Both the position numbers and the translations under genes were made by a program. Of a DNA stretch of 13,497 bases, positions 9,072 to 13,497 are shown in pieces. The stretch spans positions 1 to 13,497 of the forward strand of contig UQSX01000080.1 of assembly GCA_900543715.1 (NCBI GenBank). The letters are read 5' to 3'. Position 1 is the stretch's first letter. Every line of letters begins with the position of its first letter. The notes below the pieces were generated by a model. The model was not told the DNA's origin. It saw only the letters and a program-made list of their open reading frames with translations, and made no database searches. The stretch comes from an uncultured Blautia sp. GTDB taxonomy: Bacteria > Bacillota > Clostridia > Lachnospirales > Lachnospiraceae.

Positions 9072-9100
9072 ATTATATCAGTATTTCCCTGTTCCCACAA
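9072..9100 (-). promoter_or_regulatory. Sigma-A promoter of comM-dprA-topA
   Basis: On the minus strand TTGTGG (9095-9100) and a perfect TATAAT (9072-9077) are exactly 17 nt apart, and the -10 is preceded by TGA, giving an extended -10. The -10 also overlaps a small inverted repeat, TGATA-ATTA-TATCA (9067-9080), which may be chance in AT-rich DNA. The predicted leader to comM is about 160 nt. Confidence 0.75.
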
Positions 9101-9155
9101 TATTTATTTTACATTGCAGGTCAGACGAAAAATTGGGAATTTTATATTGGAAAAG

Positions 9156-9184
9156 CACAAAATCCGCCATTTCCACATAAACTA
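9156..9184 (+). promoter_or_regulatory. SigK/SigE-type promoter candidate for sigK
   Basis: CACA (9156-9159), a 16-nt spacer and CATAAACTA (9176-9184) match the B. subtilis SigK pattern (MACM, about 16 nt, CATANNNTA). The same -10 differs from the SigE -10 (CATACANT) at one position, and a weak SigE-like -35 overlaps. The predicted leader is only about 20 nt and ends in the GAGG ribosome binding site. I see no good sigma-A promoter in this direction. Confidence 0.5.
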
Positions 9185-9212
9185 GAATTAAATTCCTCCG
9201 AGGTATGCTTGT

Positions 9213-9827
9213 GTGAAAACATTTCTAAAGCCCCTGACTCCGGAAGAAGAGCGGTATCTTCAGGAATACAAACAGGGCAGCCCGGAAGCGAAAGACATTC
9301 TGATTCAGCGAAATCTACGTCTGGTTGCACATATTGTAAAAAAATATCAGGGAGCTGCGGAAGAATTGGATGATCTGATTTCTATTGGGACCATTGGCCT
9401 GATCAAAGCCATTCAGACCTTTGATTTTCAAAAAGCAAGCAGACTCTCTACCTATGCGGCAAGATGTATTGACAATGAACTTCTCATGCTCCTTCGTTCA
9501 AAGAAAAAGTCCAGCAGGGAAGTTTCTCTCTATGAACCCATTGGCACAGACAAGGAAGGTAACGAGATCAGTCTTCTGGATGTGATTGAAACCGAGCCCA
9601 TAGATGTGGTTAAAAATTATTCTCTGAAACAGGATATCGCTTATCTCTATCAGCTTCTTCCAGAAATCCTCTCTTCCAGAGAACAGGAGATCATCACCCT
9701 CCGCTATGGACTCTATGGCAAAGAGGAGCTGACTCAAAGAGAAATAGCAAAGCGGCTGAATATCAGCCGCTCTTACGTGTCACGTATTGAAAAAAATGCC
9801 CTTCTGAAACTGCGGGAATATTTCTGA
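9213..9827 (+). CDS. sigK: RNA polymerase sporulation sigma factor SigK, no pro-sequence
   Basis: The 204-residue sigma-70 family protein has region 2 at about 31-100 (NLRLVAHIVKK, DDLISIGTIGLIKAI, YAARCIDNELLM) and region 4 at about 146-204 with the helix-turn-helix TQREIAKRLNISRSYVSRIEK. The EPIGTDKEGNEISLLDV linker and SRSYVSRIEK favour SigK over SigE. SigK drives late mother-cell genes (coat, cortex, lysis) during endospore formation. The start is GTG at 9213, with GAGG 9 nt upstream; a TAA at 9189-9191 closes the frame upstream, so no longer start exists. The protein therefore begins where processed B. subtilis SigK begins, without the inhibitory pro-sequence. The coding frame is whole, with no skin-like insertion. 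It is the only plus-strand gene here, divergent from comM and convergent with the trhP-type gene. Confidence 0.93.
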   Translation: MKTFLKPLTPEEERYLQEYKQGSPEAKDILIQRNLRLVAHIVKKYQGAAEELDDLISIGTIGLIKAIQTFDFQKASRLSTYAARCIDNELLMLLRSKKKSSREVSLYEPIGTDKEGNEISLLDVIETEPIDVVKNYSLKQDIAYLYQLLPEILSSREQEIITLRYGLYGKEELTQREIAKRLNISRSYVSRIEKNALLKLREYF

Positions 9828-9839
9828 ACAAAATCTATG

Positions 9840-9886
9840 CCGGATACATCTGATATAGCTTTCAGGACTTCATTTGTATCCGGTTT
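9840..9886 (+). terminator. Terminator hairpin between convergent sigK and trhP-type gene
   Basis: A 9-bp perfect stem CCGGATACA (9840-9848)/TGTATCCGG (9875-9883) encloses a 26-nt loop with an inner CTGA/TCAG pair. On the plus strand it is followed by TTTAAAG, a weak U-tract. It starts 12 nt after the sigK stop and could also stop leftward transcription, although there is no U-tract on that side. Confidence 0.6.
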
Positions 9887-9907
9887 AAAGTACACTGTTC
9901 AGCCTAT

Positions 9908-11134
9908 TCAGTCTTCTTGCCTTCTAAGAATATCATATTTCTCCGGTAACTGGCTCAATGCCACATAAAGGACTTGCTGAGGATGAGGCGCGCTCTCCTG
10001 CTCCTGGCCTTCCTCATTCAGGATCTTTTCCACCGTCACCGTCAGATTCCTTCCGTCCGGTTTCATGATCTCTACAGACTCTCCCTTTGAAAATTTATTC
10101 CTCTGCTCAATCCTGCACAGACCGTCTTTCACCTCCCAGACAATCCCCAGATAGGTATATCCTTTTTCATAAGTATTATTGTCGTATATCTGACTGGTCT
10201 CATCCGGCTTCCCATAGAAAAATCCTGTGGTAAACTGACGATAAGTGCAGCTTTTGATCTGTTCCTGATACCAGGGCATATTTGCCCGGTATATGGCCGG
10301 ATCCTCCAGATAATCGTTTATAGCTTTTCGGTAGGTTCTGGCCACCGTAGCCACATAGAGTGCCGTCTTCATCCTTCCCTCTATCTTCAGGCTGTCAATG
10401 CCGCTGGTGAGGATATCATCCATATGCTCGATCATACACAGGTCTTTAGAGTTAAAAATGTAGGTTCCTCTCTCATTCTCATATACCGGCATGTATTCTC
10501 CCGGCCTGGTTTCCTCTACAACGGAATATTTCCAGCGGCAGGGATGAGTACAGGCCCCCCGGTTAGCATCTCTTCCTGTAAAGAAATTCGAGAGAAGACA
10601 TCTTCCGGAGTAGGAAATACACATAGCCCCATGGACAAAGGTTTCAATTTCCATCTCATCAGGGATATTGGCTCTGATTTCCCGGATTTCCTCCAGAGAC
10701 AGTTCCCTGGCGCTGACCACTCTTTTCGCTCCCAGATTCCACCAGAACAAGTAGGTTCCATAATTGGTATTGTTTGCCTGAGTGCTGATATGACGCTCAA
10801 TGTCAGGACACACCTCCTTGGCGATCATATAGATTCCCGGATCAGAAATGATCAGGGCATCGGGTTTTATTTCTTTCAGCTCCTGGAAATATTCCCGTAC
10901 CTTGGAAAGATCTTCGTTATGAGCCAGAATATTGGCAGTGACATAAACCTTTGTCCCATGCTCATGGGCAAAAGCGATCCCTTCCCTCATCTCTTCCATG
11001 GAAAAATTTCTGGCTTTAGCCCGAAGCCCGAAAGCCTCTCCACCGATATACACCGCATCCGCACCGAAGATCACTGCAATCTTCAGCACCTCCAGACTGC
11101 TTGCGGGAATCAGCAATTCCGGTTTTTCCCTCAT
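9908..11134 (-). CDS. U32-family protein, TrhP-type tRNA U34 hydroxylation protein
   Basis: The 408-residue protein opens with the U32 TIM-barrel signature (ELLIPASSLEVLKIAVIFGADAVYIGG split over two strands) and contains VHGAMCISYSGRC. Four cysteines at 172, 179, 195 and 199 (C-X6-C-X15-C-X3-C) form the Fe-S site found in prephenate-dependent tRNA hydroxylation proteins. A C-terminal beta-barrel domain follows (about 320-405). U32 proteins were first named peptidases, but TrhP (YegQ in E. coli, YrrN/YrrO in B. subtilis) makes 5-hydroxyuridine at tRNA position 34. The TrmR-like gene 13 nt upstream supports this role over RlhA or a protease. Size and motif order fit YrrO-type proteins (TrhP2). 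AGGAGG lies before the ATG. It is the last gene of the right-hand operon. Confidence 0.9.
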   Translation of the reverse strand: MREKPELLIPASSLEVLKIAVIFGADAVYIGGEAFGLRAKARNFSMEEMREGIAFAHEHGTKVYVTANILAHNEDLSKVREYFQELKEIKPDALIISDPGIYMIAKEVCPDIERHISTQANNTNYGTYLFWWNLGAKRVVSARELSLEEIREIRANIPDEMEIETFVHGAMCISYSGRCLLSNFFTGRDANRGACTHPCRWKYSVVEETRPGEYMPVYENERGTYIFNSKDLCMIEHMDDILTSGIDSLKIEGRMKTALYVATVARTYRKAINDYLEDPAIYRANMPWYQEQIKSCTYRQFTTGFFYGKPDETSQIYDNNTYEKGYTYLGIVWEVKDGLCRIEQRNKFSKGESVEIMKPDGRNLTVTVEKILNEEGQEQESAPHPQQVLYVALSQLPEKYDILRRQED

Positions 11135-11147
11135 ATCTCTCCTCCTG

Positions 11148-11789
11148 CTATTTTCTTACACTGAGTGCCACTCCGTCTCCCAAAGGCAAAATGGCCGATT
11201 CCAGTTCATCGCTATTCTTTAATACGCTGAGATACTCTCTCATCCTCTTGTAAATCGTCCTGTTCCTTCTCTCCACGGCAAAATGAGACTGGATAATATC
11301 TCCGTCCTGCAGCACGTTATCTGATATCAGAATACCGCCTTTCTCCAAAAGGCGGAGAACTTCTGGAAAGAAGTGGATATACTGCCCCTTTGCCGCATCC
11401 ATAAAGATAAGATCATAGGATTCTTCAAGGGTCTTTAAAACCTCCTGGGCATCTCCTTCTAGAAGGGTGATCTGGCTTTCCCTTCCTGCCTTTCTGAAGT
11501 TTTCCCTGGCAATGGGAATCCGTTTCTCATAATTTTCTATCGTTGTGATCCTGCAGTCCTCGGGACCGTAGGTACTCATAAGAAGCGCAGAAAATCCCAC
11601 GGCGGTTCCTACCTCCAGAATACGTGCCGGAGCTTTAAGCTGCAGAAGGACCTTGAGAAGACTCTGGGTCTCCCTCCGGATAACAGGCACATGGTTTCTC
11701 AGCGCCTCCGCCTCCAGCTCATTAAGAAAAGGCGTATTTCCTTTATCCAGGGAATTAATATAAGTGACTAGCCGTTCATCTACGATCAC
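11148..11789 (-). CDS. trmR: O-methyltransferase, TrmR (YrrM) type, tRNA ho5U34 methyltransferase
   Basis: The 213-residue class I SAM-dependent methyltransferase has motif I ILEVGTAVGFS at 57-67, an acidic ENYEKR after strand 2, and metal-site residues in FMDAAKG (D131) and SDNVLQDG (D157, N158). These fit the caffeoyl-CoA O-methyltransferase-like family to which TrmR belongs. B. subtilis TrmR (YrrM) methylates 5-hydroxyuridine at tRNA position 34 to 5-methoxyuridine. The neighbours match: an MltG-like gene upstream and a TrhP-type gene downstream, as in yrrL-yrrM-yrrN-yrrO. The start is GTG, overlapping the previous stop as GTGA; GGGAGG lies about 10 nt upstream and no in-frame ATG is nearby. 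A small-molecule catechol substrate is possible but less likely in this setting. Confidence 0.9.
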   Translation of the reverse strand: MIVDERLVTYINSLDKGNTPFLNELEAEALRNHVPVIRRETQSLLKVLLQLKAPARILEVGTAVGFSALLMSTYGPEDCRITTIENYEKRIPIARENFRKAGRESQITLLEGDAQEVLKTLEESYDLIFMDAAKGQYIHFFPEVLRLLEKGGILISDNVLQDGDIIQSHFAVERRNRTIYKRMREYLSVLKNSDELESAILPLGDGVALSVRK

Positions 11790-12289
11790 TGAGTGTTTCC
11801 TCCCTCTTCCTGGGTTTCCTCTGAAGCAGTATCATCTGCCCCTTCCTGGATATCGGAGCTCCCTTCCTGGGCGGTACCGTCCTCCTGAGTCTGGTCCGGC
11901 TGTCCCTTCACATTCTCTCTTGCAAGAATCTCCATCATCTCATCAGATGTCATGCTGGTGTTCAAGATATACGTCCCTGCCTGTAATTTACCGCTGTAAT
12001 TAGAGAGCTTTTCCTGAACTACAAATACTTTTGCATCCCGGATAAGCCCCCGGCTCTCCAGGGTTCTCCCTATCTGATATACGGAATCGCCCTCATCTAC
12101 TACTACGGTAATATCTCTGCCTTCCTCTTCTGAGTCCACAGGCTGCTGATAAAAGATATCATATCCGAAATTATAGGCGGATTTTCCAATATAGATCAAT
12201 GCGATGGCCACAATAAGATAAAGGGCAAAACGAAAAAAACCTCCGGCTACAATGGATGATTTTTTCTGTTTTCTGACTTGTTTTCCCAT
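11786..12289 (-). CDS. Short MltG/YceG-like membrane protein without the catalytic domain
   Basis: The 167-residue protein has a basic N-terminus, one membrane helix at about 14-36, a small LysM-like domain at about 59-123 (VVVDEGDSVYQIGRTLESRG, then LQAGTYILNTSMTSDEMMEIL), and a Gln/Glu/Asp-rich tail of about 40 residues. The small domain matches the N-terminal part of endolytic murein transglycosylase MltG. Full MltG has about 340 or more residues and a catalytic YceG domain with an essential Glu; that domain is absent here. The gene ends in frame and overlaps trmR by 3 nt, and no catalytic remnant follows, so it looks like a stable short form, not a fresh truncation. It sits where B. subtilis has yrrL (mltG). 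The soluble part is probably outside the membrane, facing the cell wall. Ribosome binding site AGGAGA. Confidence 0.85.
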   Translation of the reverse strand: MGKQVRKQKKSSIVAGGFFRFALYLIVAIALIYIGKSAYNFGYDIFYQQPVDSEEEGRDITVVVDEGDSVYQIGRTLESRGLIRDAKVFVVQEKLSNYSGKLQAGTYILNTSMTSDEMMEILARENVKGQPDQTQEDGTAQEGSSDIQEGADDTASEETQEEGGNTQ

Positions 12290-12304
12290 AGTGTTCTCCT
12301 TGGT

Positions 12305-12646
12305 TTACGATAATTCCGGGACATCCAGCCTGATACCCTGATGGATAGCCGTACTGATCCCCTGAAGCTGCTTGCACAGTGCCAGTTCCGCCTCAAGGAA
12401 CTGATTCACCTCTTCAATCTTGCACAATTCCTCCATTTTGGCATCTAAATCATCAATAACCTCATACAGATTCATGTCTTCATACTCATTCTGAACTCTA
12501 TAATTCATACGGCGCAGGTCATCCACCTGTTCCTTCAGGCCGGGAATCTTATTTACCGCCTCAAGGGCCACGCAGTACTGCTTATAGACACTGCCGTTTT
12601 TAATTGCAGAAATCAGCATTTCTGTACAGGTATCAATAAAACTCAT
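12305..12646 (-). CDS. YlbF/YmcA-family protein
   Basis: The 113-residue protein is almost entirely helical and rich in charged residues, with NKIPGLKEQVDDLRRMNYRVQN and a second long helix carrying EVNQFLEAELALCKQLQ. This is the pattern of the Com_YlbF family. In B. subtilis YlbF, YmcA and YaaT form a complex that modulates RNase Y cleavage and affects competence, sporulation and biofilm formation. Whether this copy does the same is inference. It begins only 3 nt after the RNase J stop codon, and its GGAGG ribosome binding site lies inside the RNase J coding end, so the two are translationally coupled. The MltG-like gene follows after 15 nt. It is too short to be anything else I recognise. 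Confidence 0.85.
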   Translation of the reverse strand: MSFIDTCTEMLISAIKNGSVYKQYCVALEAVNKIPGLKEQVDDLRRMNYRVQNEYEDMNLYEVIDDLDAKMEELCKIEEVNQFLEAELALCKQLQGISTAIHQGIRLDVPELS

Positions 12647-12649
12647 TCT

Positions 12650-13497
12650 CTACGCCTCCATAATAATCGGCAGAATCATAGGATTTCTCTTTGTCCGTTT
12701 CCACAGGAAATCTCCCAGAGAATCCTTTATGATATTCTTGATCTTTCCCCAGTCTGTAATATGCTTATCCAGGCACACATCGATAGCGTCCTCCACTACG
12801 ATCCTGGCTTCATCCATCAGATCCTCCGATTCTCTCACATACACAAACCCTCTCGAAACAATATCCGGACCTGCCAACAGGTTTCCGCTGTGTTTCTCCA
12901 GTGTGAGAACTACGATCATAATGCCGTCTTCCGCCAAATGCTGGCGGTCTCTCAATACAATGTTTCCTACATCACCTACGCCGAGACCATCTACCAGAAT
13001 CGCTCCTGTACGGACTTTTCCGGTGACTTTGGCCGGCTCCTGCTCATTCAGCTCCAGAACATCCCCTGAAGAAAGGATAAAAATGTTTTCCTTGGGGATT
13101 CCCAGTTCTTTGGCTATTCCTGCCTGAGCCTTTAAGTGACGGTACTCTCCGTGAACCGGGATGGCATACTTGGGTTTTACCAGGGAATAGATCAGCTTGA
13201 TTTCTTCCTGGCAAGCATGCCCGGAAACATGGGCGTCCTGAAAAATAACATCCGCCCCTTTTCTGCTCAGCTCATTAATAACCTTGGATACCGCTTTTTC
13301 ATTTCCCGGAATCGGATTAGAACTGAAAATAATGGTATCATTGGGTTTGATTGTCACTTTTTTATGAATATTTGCCGCCATACGAGAAAGAGCTGCCATA
13401 GACTCTCCCTGGCTGCCTGTAGTGATCAAAACCACTTTTTCATCTGGATAGTTCTTTATCTGATCGATCTCCACCAGAGCCTTGTCCGGGATCTGCA
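12650..13497 (-). CDS. rnjA: Ribonuclease J, C-terminal half (gene runs off the right edge)
   Basis: The last 281 residues of a metallo-beta-lactamase/beta-CASP ribonuclease J are present, about half of a usual protein of around 555. Seen are the beta-CASP motif ITTGSQGE, then SSNPIPGNE, the HVSGHA motif, the metal-binding PVHGEYRHLK and the C-terminal domain beginning near LEKHSGNLLAGPDIVSRGF. RNase J is a 5'-3' exonuclease and endonuclease that processes and degrades mRNA and matures rRNA in Firmicutes. The frame is open to the window edge, so the start is outside. The symbol is by family; J1 and J2 cannot be separated from this half. It is the first visible gene of the right-hand operon and its promoter is not in the window. 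Confidence 0.95.
   Translation of the reverse strand, partial: QIPDKALVEIDQIKNYPDEKVVLITTGSQGESMAALSRMAANIHKKVTIKPNDTIIFSSNPIPGNEKAVSKVINELSRKGADVIFQDAHVSGHACQEEIKLIYSLVKPKYAIPVHGEYRHLKAQAGIAKELGIPKENIFILSSGDVLELNEQEPAKVTGKVRTGAILVDGLGVGDVGNIVLRDRQHLAEDGIMIVVLTLEKHSGNLLAGPDIVSRGFVYVRESEDLMDEARIVVEDAIDVCLDKHITDWGKIKNIIKDSLGDFLWKRTKRNPMILPIIMEA

Larger units (their letters stand above)
8905..9212. other. Divergent intergenic region between comM and sigK
   Basis: These 308 nt hold the control signals of two divergent genes. For comM (leftwards) there is a sigma-A promoter at 9072-9100 and a leader of about 160 nt with several possible hairpins. For sigK (rightwards) there is a SigK/SigE-type promoter candidate at 9156-9184 and a GAGG ribosome binding site near 9200. 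A GC-rich palindrome at 9007-9028 sits in the comM leader. No coding frame here is convincing. Confidence 0.7.

Noticed and set aside
9205..9216. A three-codon ATG frame overlapping the sigK GTG start
   Set aside because: The ATG is only 1 nt from GAGG, too close for initiation. It is most likely chance, so I do not propose a leader peptide.
10424..11164. A 246-codon open frame on the plus strand
   Set aside because: It lies entirely antisense to the TrhP-type gene, has no ribosome binding site, and its translation shows no recognisable domain. It mirrors the codon pattern of the real gene.

Overview
The window looks like ordinary chromosome from a low-to-mid GC, endospore-forming Gram-positive of the class Clostridia, most likely a gut Lachnospiraceae. 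The evidence is the clostridial type of GroEL, a CIRCE-controlled groESL operon, CodY, sigma-K, RNase J and a YlbF-family protein, AGGAGG-type ribosome binding sites throughout, and the DUF6106-like membrane protein. There are no tRNA or rRNA genes, IS elements, CRISPR arrays, phage genes or other signs of recent transfer. Every gene but one lies on the minus strand.

Left block (1-4326, read right to left): codY with its own extended -10 promoter and terminator; the groES-groEL operon with a sigma-A promoter, a perfect CIRCE operator and a strong terminator; a small two-helix membrane protein (DUF6106-like) with its own promoter; and the 5' end of guaB (IMP dehydrogenase), which runs off the left edge.

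Middle block (4327-9212): comM (YifB), dprA and topA form a tight DNA uptake/topology operon. It is transcribed leftwards from a good sigma-A promoter near 9072-9100 through a roughly 160-nt leader that can form hairpins, one touching the comM Shine-Dalgarno. comM and dprA products act on incoming single-stranded DNA and recombination intermediates; topA encodes topoisomerase I. The dprA-topA-codY order is a shortened form of the Bacillus subtilis order dprA-topA-trmFO-codV-clpQ-clpY-codY.

sigK (9213-9827) is the only plus-strand gene. It encodes a late mother-cell sporulation sigma factor without a pro-sequence and is preceded by a SigK/SigE-type promoter candidate. It converges on the right block.

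Right block (9908-13497, read right to left): RNase J (3' half only), a YlbF-family protein, a short membrane-anchored MltG-like protein lacking the catalytic domain, a TrmR-type O-methyltransferase and a U32-family TrhP-type tRNA hydroxylation protein. Gaps are 15 nt or less, so this is probably one operon. TrhP and TrmR would act in sequence on wobble uridine 34 of tRNAs (U to ho5U to mo5U), and RNase J with YlbF suggests RNA decay.

I did not find an obviously new system. The points most worth a second look are the truncated MltG in the tRNA-modification operon, the YlbF/RNase J pairing, a CodY whose ligand pocket does not align well with that of B. subtilis, the structured comM leader, and sigK with no pro-sequence.
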